A stretch of DNA of 15,601 bases from Bacteroidales bacterium. GTDB lineage: Bacteria > Bacteroidota > Bacteroidia > Bacteroidales > UBA12481. Below are positions 7,946-15,553 of the stretch, piece after piece. The stretch spans positions 1 through 15,601 of the forward strand of contig JAGHDB010000348.1 in the NCBI GenBank assembly GCA_021160155.1. Direction: 5' to 3'. The notes beneath the pieces are model-generated. The model ran no database searches. It was not told the origin of the DNA and saw only the letters and a program-made list of their open reading frames with translations. Position numbers and translations under genes: made by a program. How positions within the stretch are numbered: position 1 is the first letter of the stretch; each line of letters begins with the position of its first letter.

Positions 7946-10387
7946 CTAGCGGATAAAATTCAGGTCAAGTTGCTCTTTCTGTTGGTGTTGCTGAAAATTA
8001 TTCAGGTTATAGGTAAAAGTCAGCGTAGCCATCGGGGCTTCGGTTTGAATATTGGTCAGTACGGAAACGCCTTCAGAATTATTTTCGAGCCGGGTACGGC
8101 CGGTACGTAACAGATCACGTACGCCTAAGGTCAGCGTGGCTTTGCGTTTCATGAACGATTGGGTAAGTCCCAGGTTCAGTAAAAAATTACCGCCTTTGCG
8201 GCCCTGCAGCATGACCGTCGGACCGGTATAATTTGAAGAGATCACAAAGCGGGTATTGGCGCTGAACAGAAAAACCGTGTTCAGCCGGGCATTCCAGGTA
8301 AAGATGTGATCCGCAATATCATCGGGCATGGTTTCATCCTGAAGAAGATAATAATATCCGTTGGCCGATCCCATCAGCAGCAGCCATTTGGCCGCGGAGA
8401 TATTGGCTGTGAGTTCTAATCCAGTGGATTGTGACAGGTTGGCATTCATCGGCATCAGTATCAGATGCCTGTTCTCATCCAGGTTCATGGTAAAAGTGCT
8501 CACATCTTTTACTCTGCGGTAGTAAACCTGGGTTGTTACCAACCCGAGCTTGGTTTGTTTCTGATAGGAAAACTCGTATGATTGGATGAATTCTGGTTTC
8601 AGATCCGGGTTGCCGGTACGAACGGTTTGGTTATCCACAAACTGGGGGAAAGGGTTCAGTTGCATCCCCTGGGGGCGATTGATCCGCCGGCTGAAGCTGA
8701 ATTGCAGGGATTGCCCTTTTGGCAGTCCGAGTGAAGCCGAACCACTTGGGAAGAGGCTCATAAATTGGTAATTATTTTGCTGGTTCAGTGTTTTTTGATC
8801 AATTAACCGGTTGGTATATTCACCCCGAAGTCCAATCGAATAGCTGAATTTTGACAGCTTACCCGACCAGATCCCATATCCGGCATAAATATCCCGTTGC
8901 AGCAAAAATTCATTGGAAAAAGCGGGATTGTCTACCCACTGATCCCCGGTTGAGTCATAATCTTCATAGGTAAACCGGGAGTGATCGGTATATCGCATCA
9001 GTTGAGCTCCGGTCTCCAGTTTATTACCGTTTTTAAAAGGGAGGGTATAATCTGTTTTAATACGGGTATCATTAATACCCATTTCAGAAGTGGATTGATT
9101 ACGGGTATTGAAAATAGTTCCCGGATTCCAGTTGGAATCGGATGGTTTTTCATTTGTGGTTTGCAGGATGACGCCGTTGAATCCTCCCGTGAAGAGATCC
9201 ACATCCAATTGATGGCCTTTGTCGTTGAATTTATGGCGGTAGCTGATTGTAGGGTTATAAAATGAACCGTTCAGCGAGATGACGTTTTCATACAGAAGCC
9301 ATTGGGTGACAGGAGCATCGGTCAGGCCTACAGAGATTTTATTTTGTACATCCACGTCATTTTCCAATTTGCCGAAACGGGTACTAAGTGTGATCGAATT
9401 CTTTTTATTGAAATCATAATCCAAACCGGCATTGACATTAACGGTTTGAGCGGCGATATCCTGGAGCAGATCGCTGTTTCGGTCAATTGACCGGAGTGAA
9501 TCGCAGAGTGTCCGGTTGATGAATCCCTTTGCAAAGGTGTGAATTGAATTCGCAGAAACACCGGCGAAGATGTTGAGTTTTTTCATCCGGTAGCTGGCTT
9601 GCAGATCTCCTGAATATTTATGATTCCATCCCACCATCAGGGAAGCTTGCGACATGAATCCGGCAGATTTTTGTTTTTTCAGGACCAGGTTGATAATTCC
9701 GGCAGCTCCCTGTGCATCATATTTGGCTGATGGGTTGGTCATAATTTCAATATTATCCACCATATCCACCGGAAGTTGCTTGAGCAGGGTAGTCCCGGCA
9801 ACGGGAGAAGGTTTTCCATCGATCAGCAGCCGGTAATTTGAACTGCCACGCAGCAGGATGTTTCCATCCGCATCGGTAGTGATCCCGGGTGCATTTTCCA
9901 ACACTTCAACCAGGGTAGTGGCCCCGGTGGATTTCATTTGGGCGACGTTGACCACTTTTTTGCCGGCCTGGTAGGTAATTCCCGGTTTGGTACTGACCAC
10001 TTCAACACCTTTAAGTTCCCGGGTGGATTCAGACAGAGAGATTACCCCTGCGTTAAAAACCGGACGGGCCGCATCAAGGCTGAATGCTTTTGAGACAGGT
10101 TGAAACCCGACAAAGCGGACTGCCAGCAGATGCCGGCCAAAAGGGATCTTATTAATGGTAAAGGTGCCATTCTCTTTGGTTACCGTACCCCTGGCAACAG
10201 ATGAATCCGGCAGGTTCAGGATGGCTACATTGACCTGGGCAAAAGGTGTTTGGTCATCCGCATGAATTACCGAACCTTTAATGGTTCCGGTTTGAGCTTT
10301 AAGTGTGGAGAAAGTGCAGAGGGAAGTGATCAGAAAACCATAAAAAAAAAGCCTGGTAAACCGGGTTTGGGATAGAATGAAATTCAT
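7946..10387 (-). CDS. TonB-receptor-like outer membrane beta-barrel protein (OMP_b-brl_3 family)
   Basis: An 813-residue outer-membrane protein. Residues 1-31 form a signal peptide ending LKAQ. About 33-115 is a CarboxypepD_reg-like beta-sandwich (GTIKGSV...PFAQVNVAI...GTFTINKIPFG...VGFQP). About 118-230 resembles a TonB receptor plug, with VVNVAQMKSTGATTLVEVLE, an LLRGSSNYRLLIDGKPS-type stretch, and VDNIEIMTNPSAKYDAQG. The remainder (about 240-813) is rich in alternating aromatic strands and fits the OMP_b-brl_3 barrel common in Bacteroidota. It probably moves a substrate across the outer membrane, but these proteins are distinct from SusC and no SusD partner lies nearby, so the substrate is unknown. 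It converges on the peptidase gene with 17 bp between stops. A Bacteroidota-type promoter candidate lies about 60 bp upstream of its ATG. Confidence 0.9.
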   Translation of the reverse strand: MNFILSQTRFTRLFFYGFLITSLCTFSTLKAQTGTIKGSVIHADDQTPFAQVNVAILNLPDSSVARGTVTKENGTFTINKIPFGRHLLAVRFVGFQPVSKAFSLDAARPVFNAGVISLSESTRELKGVEVVSTKPGITYQAGKKVVNVAQMKSTGATTLVEVLENAPGITTDADGNILLRGSSNYRLLIDGKPSPVAGTTLLKQLPVDMVDNIEIMTNPSAKYDAQGAAGIINLVLKKQKSAGFMSQASLMVGWNHKYSGDLQASYRMKKLNIFAGVSANSIHTFAKGFINRTLCDSLRSIDRNSDLLQDIAAQTVNVNAGLDYDFNKKNSITLSTRFGKLENDVDVQNKISVGLTDAPVTQWLLYENVISLNGSFYNPTISYRHKFNDKGHQLDVDLFTGGFNGVILQTTNEKPSDSNWNPGTIFNTRNQSTSEMGINDTRIKTDYTLPFKNGNKLETGAQLMRYTDHSRFTYEDYDSTGDQWVDNPAFSNEFLLQRDIYAGYGIWSGKLSKFSYSIGLRGEYTNRLIDQKTLNQQNNYQFMSLFPSGSASLGLPKGQSLQFSFSRRINRPQGMQLNPFPQFVDNQTVRTGNPDLKPEFIQSYEFSYQKQTKLGLVTTQVYYRRVKDVSTFTMNLDENRHLILMPMNANLSQSTGLELTANISAAKWLLLMGSANGYYYLLQDETMPDDIADHIFTWNARLNTVFLFSANTRFVISSNYTGPTVMLQGRKGGNFLLNLGLTQSFMKRKATLTLGVRDLLRTGRTRLENNSEGVSVLTNIQTEAPMATLTFTYNLNNFQQHQQKEQLDLNFIR

Positions 10388-10444
10388 GTTTTATTTTATT
10401 AGACTGGGGTAAATGGTTTTTGTTACAAAAAAAACGAAGTACGG

Positions 10445-10479
10445 CAAAGATAAAGGATTAACAGAAAGAAAAAAGCAAA
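10445..10479 (-). promoter_or_regulatory. Candidate Bacteroidota promoter for the outer-membrane barrel gene
   Basis: Read on the minus strand, TATCTTTG at 10452-10445 is an exact match to the Bacteroidota -7 box TAnnTTTG. A TTTG at 10479-10476 could be the -33 box. The spacer is 23 nt, slightly longer than the usual 19-21, so the -33 assignment is less certain than the -7. Transcription would start near 10438 and leave about 50 nt of AT-rich leader before the ATG at 10387. Confidence 0.5.
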
Positions 10480-10494
10480 CAGAAAAGCCTGTTT
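10469..10494 (-). terminator. Candidate intrinsic terminator after the beta-helix gene
   Basis: On the minus strand, AAACAG (10494-10489) and CTGTTT (10482-10477) can pair as a 6-bp stem around the 6-nt loop GCTTTT. GC and a run of six T (10474-10469) follow. The stem is short and AT-rich, so it would be a weak terminator. It lies about 80 nt after the stop of the upstream minus-strand gene. Confidence 0.4.
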
Positions 10495-10574
10495 TTTCAC
10501 GAATGACAGGAACCAACTTAAAGAAAAACCCTATGAAGGGGGATCGTGACAGGTGACACAGGTTAACCCGTGAC

Positions 10575-12494
10575 TCATTTCCTGAATTCATCTGCCGGGA
10601 TATATCTGTTCCCTTCCATGAAGAATGCGGTTATTTTATCGGGATATCCCCATGCGGCGGGCCATCCGGGGTTTGCCCAGGTCACAGTAGTATCTTTGTT
10701 GACCAGAATCATGCGGTCATAGGGAGGGGTATGGCTGATGGCGGGCAGATCGCCATAGACAAAAGTGTTGTTTTTCAGCGTGACACCGGCTGCGCGATGC
10801 CCGCGGATACAGGTATGTGCCGTGTGGTAGATGAGGTTATCTTCAATCAGGTATCCTTTACTTCCTTCATCAATAAACATTCCGTTATTGGGGGATGCAT
10901 GATTCAGTTCACTGCGCAGGATATCATGGATTTTGTTGCCTTTGATCACGGTACCGGGCTGGTATCCCAGTGTATAGATCCCTCCTCCGTCACCCAGCAT
11001 TCGCATGACGTCATATATTTGATTATCAAGGATCATGTTGTTTGACGCAGAGGAAGGTTTGGGATTCCACTGCCACCCCACGGAGATGCCCGTATAAGGC
11101 ATATTGAATATCTCATTGCGGATAATCCGGCATCCGGATGTGAATCCGAGCCAGATACCGACGGCCGATTGAAAATGGAGGCCTCCTGAATGGATGGAGC
11201 AGTCGGCAACTTCATTATCCGTAGGAAGGGCGAGTGTATCGGTTACCGGGTCATAGGCTGTTCCGATCATGATCCCGTTACCGCCAAAATCAGTGATCGT
11301 ACAATGGCTCATCCGGTTATGGTGACACCCTTCTGAAAAATAGATAGCATTGCTCCCGGTTTGATTAATATGGCAATTTTCAAAACTGCATTGGGAGGCC
11401 CAGGTCAGACTGACGGCGTTTTCGATAAGAGCCTGATCATTGCTCAACCCGGTGGATCCGGTGTAAAAGAAACAAGCCTGCCGGCCGTCATGGCCATAGG
11501 GAGGAAGGAGGTATGCGGCATGTGAAAAGCTGATTCCTGTAAAATGAAGGTTTTGAACCGGTGCACGGCGGGATCCTGTGATACGGATCAGAGTTTTGAT
11601 CACCGGGGCGATTACCCTGGTATTTTCTGGCGTTTGCCCGGGTTGCGGCTGGTAATAGAGGATATGTGTTTCAGGGTCAATGGCCCATTCTCCGGGTTGG
11701 TCGATAAAGGCAGGATGGCCTTCAAGAAACCCGCTGTATTTTCTTTTTGCTGCTACGAACAGCGAATTATAGCCGGCATTTGAAAATGCGAAGGGAGGTT
11801 TCATAATGATCTGACCCTGATCCAGATCCGTTTCAAAGACCTGTTTCCGCAGGATAGCCCAGTCTTTAAAAAGAACGAATTCACAATTCCTGACCGGACC
11901 GGCGAGGGAAGATGTTTGCCGGGTGTCATCCAGTCGGATAATAATTTTTTGAATTGAGTTGTTGTCATGACTTTTTAATGGGATTATATCACGGAGGTAC
12001 CACCGGGGTTGCGGGTCCCCGGTATTTGGGATCCGGGCCCTGACAGCAAGTTGCCCATTGACATACAGTTGTTCGAAGTTTAGATCCGGTTGCAATTGCA
12101 GGGTCCATAACCCGTTCTCCCCGGTTTTCCATCCGGTTAGTTCAGTGCCTCCTGAAAGGGTAACGGATTCATCCCGGCAGGCTGACCAGGAAACGGATCG
12201 GTTGGGGTTACCTCCATCGTCCGGCTGAAAAACCAGGGGATGGTTTAAATAGTAAGTGCCTTCGCGAAGGTAAACGGTAACCTTTTTTTTCGGATGGTCT
12301 TTCAGGAAGGTCCGGACGACTTGCTGCGTATGCCCTGGAGTTTTCCAGGGCTTATCCAAAGTGCCCTGACCGGTGGTATCATTACCAGTTGGTGAAAGAT
12401 AGAAAGCAGATTCGTGATGGCAGGCTGTAAGTCCGGTTAATAGAACGACTCCTGCCAGGAGCATGAAGAACAACGGCAGCTTTTTCAGGTGCAT
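10575..12494 (-). CDS. Right-handed parallel beta-helix lipoprotein, GH141-like candidate glycan-active enzyme
   Basis: The product has 639 residues from the ATG at 12494. This start gives a clean lipoprotein signal (MHLKKLPLFF...GLTAC, Cys25); a longer frame reaching upstream to 12722 only overlaps the preceding gene. After the signal comes FYLSPTGNDTTGQGTLDKPW, the DUF1565-like opening of many beta-helix enzymes. A beta-strand region follows with KVTVYLREGTYYL, VTLSGGTELTGW and FEQLYVNGQLAVRARIPN, a pattern I associate with GH141-type proteins. Residues about 290-600 are beta-helix coils with repeated N-x-I/F turns (GSNAIYFSEGC, GGNGIMIGT, VIKGNKIHD, LIEDNLIYH, TLKNNTFVYG). The family includes enzymes acting on plant polysaccharide side chains, but I cannot identify catalytic residues. 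A binding or lyase role is also possible. It begins 4 nt after the stop of the upstream FISUMP gene and is surely in its operon. Confidence 0.82.
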   Translation of the reverse strand: MHLKKLPLFFMLLAGVVLLTGLTACHHESAFYLSPTGNDTTGQGTLDKPWKTPGHTQQVVRTFLKDHPKKKVTVYLREGTYYLNHPLVFQPDDGGNPNRSVSWSACRDESVTLSGGTELTGWKTGENGLWTLQLQPDLNFEQLYVNGQLAVRARIPNTGDPQPRWYLRDIIPLKSHDNNSIQKIIIRLDDTRQTSSLAGPVRNCEFVLFKDWAILRKQVFETDLDQGQIIMKPPFAFSNAGYNSLFVAAKRKYSGFLEGHPAFIDQPGEWAIDPETHILYYQPQPGQTPENTRVIAPVIKTLIRITGSRRAPVQNLHFTGISFSHAAYLLPPYGHDGRQACFFYTGSTGLSNDQALIENAVSLTWASQCSFENCHINQTGSNAIYFSEGCHHNRMSHCTITDFGGNGIMIGTAYDPVTDTLALPTDNEVADCSIHSGGLHFQSAVGIWLGFTSGCRIIRNEIFNMPYTGISVGWQWNPKPSSASNNMILDNQIYDVMRMLGDGGGIYTLGYQPGTVIKGNKIHDILRSELNHASPNNGMFIDEGSKGYLIEDNLIYHTAHTCIRGHRAAGVTLKNNTFVYGDLPAISHTPPYDRMILVNKDTTVTWANPGWPAAWGYPDKITAFFMEGNRYIPADEFRK

Positions 12495-12498
12495 AATA

Positions 12499-15327
12499 TT
12501 AATTTTTAACGCATCGGATGGAGAATCCCCGGTCGATACCTCTGGTTTCACGGTAGATTCCATCCTGATCATTCTGGAAATAACGGATATACGGATCACC
12601 TGCAGGTCCCGGTGTGAGGGTCCAGAAGCGGGCTTTTTCACTAAGGTATAAAAAACTGCCGTTGCCATCTCTGAAACCTGCCGGCAGCACATTAAATTTA
12701 CTTTCGTTAGAACCGTTGCCATTACCGATCCACCCCGAAGTTGATTTCATTTTATACCCCACCCGGCCTTCTGCACGCCAGCCGGTTGCATCGGCAGAGT
12801 TCCGGCTCATGCCCAGTGCCATTTCAAGCTGTTTCCACTCTTCATCCGAGGGGAGGTGCCAACCGGACGGACAGGCAATCTGGGCGGAGGTGTGCGTGTA
12901 CAAACGGCCGTATGTATTACAATTTATCACCGATTGGTTATAGCACCATGATTCGGCCGGTGTTTGATAATTAAGGTTTTCAGCCATCCACCAGACCGAC
13001 CCGAGTCGCACGGTTTTATATATTTTCCCGTCACGTGTGTCGGTCATCGTCCCTGTTGGAATAATCACTACATTTTGGGTAGTAAATAAAACTACTGCAC
13101 CGTATGCGGTGCCGTTTTGGTTTGTAGCGTAAGCTCGTAGGTAATAGGTTGTCAGGGGTTGCAGGTTTGAGAGGGTACTGGTAAAAGATCCGGTTCCGCT
13201 GCCATCCACTGTATGAGATTCATTAACCAGCGGGTACCCTGTGGTATTCCAGCACACGCCGCGTTGGGTGATTGTGGTACTTCCCGAAGCAGTAACATTA
13301 CCCCCGGTGACAGCTGTCTTGTCGGTGATTTGGGAAACCGTGCCGGTTGAAACCTGCGGAAGAGCCGGGTTGGTACCTTTCACGCATCGCACCGACATAC
13401 CCCGACTGGCGCCGCGGGTGCTGCGGTATACTCCGTCGTTGTCATATTTGATAAAGCGGATCCACGGATCCCCGGTTTGACCCGCATCTACTCCCGAAGT
13501 CCAGAAACGGGCTTCCTGACCGAGGTAAGAGAAAGCACCATTTCCATCTCTGAAACCGCCCGGCAGAGCATTAAATTTACTGTCATTGAGGCCATTTCCA
13601 TTGGCATCCCATCCGGTGGTTGATTTTATCCGCTTGCCGACACTGCCTTCAAGTCGCCAGTTGATGTTTTCTGCCCCGGAAGTACTCATACCGAGTACCG
13701 TTTCCATTGCCTGCCAGTCGGCATCCGTCGGCAGGTACCAGCCGGGAGGGCAAACCGCACCGGCGGTTTCCCAATCGTAGAGTCGGCCATAAGTAGTGCA
13801 ATTGGCCAGGTCTTCATTGTAGCACCATGAACCGGCGTTGGTATTAAAATTGAGATTTTCAGCCATCCACCAGGTATCTCCGTATTTAACCGTGGTATAA
13901 GTATGAATGTCACGCGGGTCTTCGAGGCTTCCGGTTTCAAAAGATTCTAACAGGGTGGTAAATGACACCTCTTTACCGTAACCGGTTTCGGTACCATTTG
14001 TGGCATATGCCCTGACATAATAAGTTGTGTTGGGAGTCAGTCCGGTTAGTTCACTGGAAAAGATCCCGTTACCCGAACCATCAGTAGTATGGTTCTCTTC
14101 TGCCATAGGGAATCCGGTAGTATTCCAGCAGACACCCCTTGCGGTAACCGGGGATCCTCCGCTTGAGAGGACTTCCCCGCCGCAACTGGCTGAGTGTCCG
14201 GTAACGTTAGAAACAGATGCTGTTTTTACAACGGGTTTCGACTGATCCACTCCCTGTACACATCTTACCGAGAAAGAGCGGCTGCCTCCTCGAACTGCCC
14301 AGTAGATACCGTCATGATCTTCATTGATGTATCGTGCCCAGTACCCATTCCGGGTTGGTGTGCGGGTCCAGAAACGGGCCGATGTACCCAAATAGGCAAA
14401 AGTGCCGTCTCCATCCCTGAATCCTCCCGGCAGGGCAGTGAAGTGAATGATGTCGGAACCGTTCCCGTTATTAAGCCATCCGCTGGTGGATTTGAGTTTT
14501 TTACCGATTAAACCATCGGTTTTCCACTGGTCGGAAGTCAGGTCCAGACCTGAAAATCCCAGTGCGGTTTCAAGGGTTATCCATTCATCCTGTGTGGGCA
14601 GATGCCAACCCGCGGGGCACACAGAGGCAGCAGTGGTCCAGTTGTATAACCGGCCATAAGTCGTGCAGTTTGCAGGGTTGTCATTATAGCAATAAGATCC
14701 GGTTCCGGTGACAAAATTCAGGTTTTCGGCCATCCAGACCTGGTTGTTGATCTTGACCCACTGATAAATCTGACTATCGCGTGGATCGGCAAAGGATCCG
14801 GTGGAAACATCAGGTATATTCTCCTGGAATACAGCAAAATACCCAAGTTGAGCGGATGATCCGTATATGATCTTGCGGTTGGTGTCATACACCTGGCTGG
14901 CGAGCGGGGTTAACTGCCCGTTTGCCGGGTCATACCGGTAAAGCTGGACCCAGTCGGGATAGTTTGGGTTAAGGTGACTGTAAGACATCCCGATGGTGAC
15001 ATTCTGGTTTAGGGATAAAGTGTCGGGTTGTACATGAATGATTCGTGCATTAATATGGTTTGCGATGGCAATATTGGCCGGAGCCATGGTAAGTGTGATT
15101 TGTACCGGACCGTTAAGCGTACCGGCTTTAAAAGCGCAGACGGCATCATGGACCGGACTGAGGGAATCCCCGATATATACTTCGCCTCCCAATGTTCCGA
15201 CAACTCCTCTGCCTGTACCGAGGTACACATAAGTAGCCGGGTCGGTAATGACGGGGACAGGCTTGCGGCAATTAACCATCATGGTTATCAAAGCGATCAG
15301 GATCAGAAAGTTTGATTTGGTTTTCAT
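12499..15327 (-). CDS. FISUMP-domain lipoprotein: ZU5-like domain, three FISUMP repeats, two Fn3-like spacers
   Basis: A 942-residue predicted surface lipoprotein. I chose the ATG at 15327 because MKTKSNFLILIALITMMVNC gives a signal peptide with a relaxed lipobox (Cys20). An in-frame ATG at 15366 would put 13 hydrophilic-start residues before it. About 38-170 is ZU5-like (GVVGTLGGEVYI, then AFKAGTLNGPVQITL). Three FISUMP (TIGR02145, Fibrobacter succinogenes major paralogous) domains follow at about 178-359, 464-651 and 758-942. Each has VWMAENLN or WWMAENLN, CTTYGRLY or CNTYGRLY, CPxGWxLP, LKST or IKSTxGW, GFRDGxGxFxYL and a closing RCV. Two Fn3-like spacers separate them. FISUMP domains have no established biochemical activity; they resemble C-type-lectin/FGE-like folds in motif style and are secreted or lipid-anchored. 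Adhesion or glycan binding alongside the downstream beta-helix protein is an inference. Confidence 0.9.
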   Translation of the reverse strand: MKTKSNFLILIALITMMVNCRKPVPVITDPATYVYLGTGRGVVGTLGGEVYIGDSLSPVHDAVCAFKAGTLNGPVQITLTMAPANIAIANHINARIIHVQPDTLSLNQNVTIGMSYSHLNPNYPDWVQLYRYDPANGQLTPLASQVYDTNRKIIYGSSAQLGYFAVFQENIPDVSTGSFADPRDSQIYQWVKINNQVWMAENLNFVTGTGSYCYNDNPANCTTYGRLYNWTTAASVCPAGWHLPTQDEWITLETALGFSGLDLTSDQWKTDGLIGKKLKSTSGWLNNGNGSDIIHFTALPGGFRDGDGTFAYLGTSARFWTRTPTRNGYWARYINEDHDGIYWAVRGGSRSFSVRCVQGVDQSKPVVKTASVSNVTGHSASCGGEVLSSGGSPVTARGVCWNTTGFPMAEENHTTDGSGNGIFSSELTGLTPNTTYYVRAYATNGTETGYGKEVSFTTLLESFETGSLEDPRDIHTYTTVKYGDTWWMAENLNFNTNAGSWCYNEDLANCTTYGRLYDWETAGAVCPPGWYLPTDADWQAMETVLGMSTSGAENINWRLEGSVGKRIKSTTGWDANGNGLNDSKFNALPGGFRDGNGAFSYLGQEARFWTSGVDAGQTGDPWIRFIKYDNDGVYRSTRGASRGMSVRCVKGTNPALPQVSTGTVSQITDKTAVTGGNVTASGSTTITQRGVCWNTTGYPLVNESHTVDGSGTGSFTSTLSNLQPLTTYYLRAYATNQNGTAYGAVVLFTTQNVVIIPTGTMTDTRDGKIYKTVRLGSVWWMAENLNYQTPAESWCYNQSVINCNTYGRLYTHTSAQIACPSGWHLPSDEEWKQLEMALGMSRNSADATGWRAEGRVGYKMKSTSGWIGNGNGSNESKFNVLPAGFRDGNGSFLYLSEKARFWTLTPGPAGDPYIRYFQNDQDGIYRETRGIDRGFSIRCVKN
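12502..13056 (-). repeat. FISUMP domain copy 3
   Basis: Residues 758-942, ending at the protein's C-terminus. It has WWMAENLNY, CNTYGRLY, CPSGWHLP, KMKSTSGW, LPAGFRDGNGSF and FSIRCVKN. It lacks any sorting or anchor domain after it, so attachment would rely on the N-terminal lipid. Confidence 0.85.
13078..13365 (-). repeat. Fn3-like spacer repeat 2
   Basis: Residues 655-750. It has RGVCWNTTGYP, VDGSGTGSFTSTL and TYYLRAYATNQNGTAYG, in the same order and at the same spacing as spacer 1. The two copies are diverged paralogues, not a recent duplication. Confidence 0.75.
13375..13938 (-). repeat. FISUMP domain copy 2
   Basis: Residues 464-651. It has WWMAENLN, CTTYGRLYDW, CPPGWYLPT, KRIKSTTGW, LPGGFRDGNGAF and MSVRCV. 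The histidine of GWHLP in the other copies is Tyr here. Confidence 0.85.
13951..14238 (-). repeat. Fn3-like spacer repeat 1
   Basis: Residues 364-459. It reads as a beta-sandwich with RGVCWNTTGFP, DGSGNGIFSSEL and TYYVRAYATNGTETGYG, the standard ending of Fn3-like repeats linked to FISUMP domains. It matches spacer 2 closely in order and length. Confidence 0.75.
14251..14796 (-). repeat. FISUMP domain copy 1
   Basis: Residues 178-359 of the lipoprotein. Conserved blocks are VWMAENLN, CTTYGRLYNW, CPAGWHLPT, KKLKSTSGW, LPGGFRDGDGTF and FSVRCV. Four cysteines are spaced like those in the other copies and could form disulfides outside the cytoplasm. Confidence 0.85.
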
Positions 15328-15413
15328 ATCACTGTGCCTCTTTGATGATAATAGCACAAGATACAAAGAATCTGCAGATTAAGGATGCGGGTATTTTGAG
15401 AAACCGGAGAGCG

Positions 15414-15445
15414 TTTATTTGTTTATTTGTTTATTTGTTTATCTG
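15414..15445. repeat. 8-bp tandem repeat (TTTATTTG x4)
   Basis: Three perfect copies of TTTATTTG in a row (15414-15437) and a fourth with one change (TTTATCTG, 15438-15445), followed by further TTTG-rich sequence. It lies about 90-120 bp upstream of the FISUMP lipoprotein start, on the side where its promoter should be. Confidence 0.9.
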
Positions 15446-15533
15446 TTTTTTGTTTAGTCGTTTAATTGTTGAATATCTGCTATTTTTAGAGAAAAATTGA
15501 GGTATCATGAGAAACAATCATTGCAAATTCCTG

Positions 15534-15546
15534 TCGCAAGTTGCGA
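15534..15546. repeat. Perfect 13-bp palindrome TCGCAA-G-TTGCGA
   Basis: Six-base arms around a single central G. With a one-base centre it cannot form a normal hairpin, so a protein-binding site or part of a dispersed repeat is more likely. The 15446-15533 and 15547-15601 flanks hold nothing I recognise except a possible gene tail at the edge. Confidence 0.5.
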
Positions 15547-15553
15547 ATCACCC

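Noticed and set aside
7946..10387. Outer-membrane barrel as siderophore receptor for the synthetase product
   Set aside because: It is on the opposite strand, beyond the peptidase gene, and nothing in its sequence indicates siderophore binding; proximity alone is not enough.
12495..12722. Upstream extension of the beta-helix gene start to 12722
   Set aside because: The extra 76 residues overlap the end of the FISUMP gene in another frame and would bury the clear lipoprotein signal that starts at 12494.
15345..15370. TATCTTGTG as a -7 box for the FISUMP gene on the minus strand
   Set aside because: It differs from TAnnTTTG at the key bases and I found no TTTG at the proper upstream distance.
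15312..15500. 62-residue plus-strand reading frame covering the microsatellite
   Set aside because: Its hydrophobic look (FICLFVYLFICF) comes from translating the TTTATTTG repeat, and its first part overlaps the start of the lipoprotein gene.
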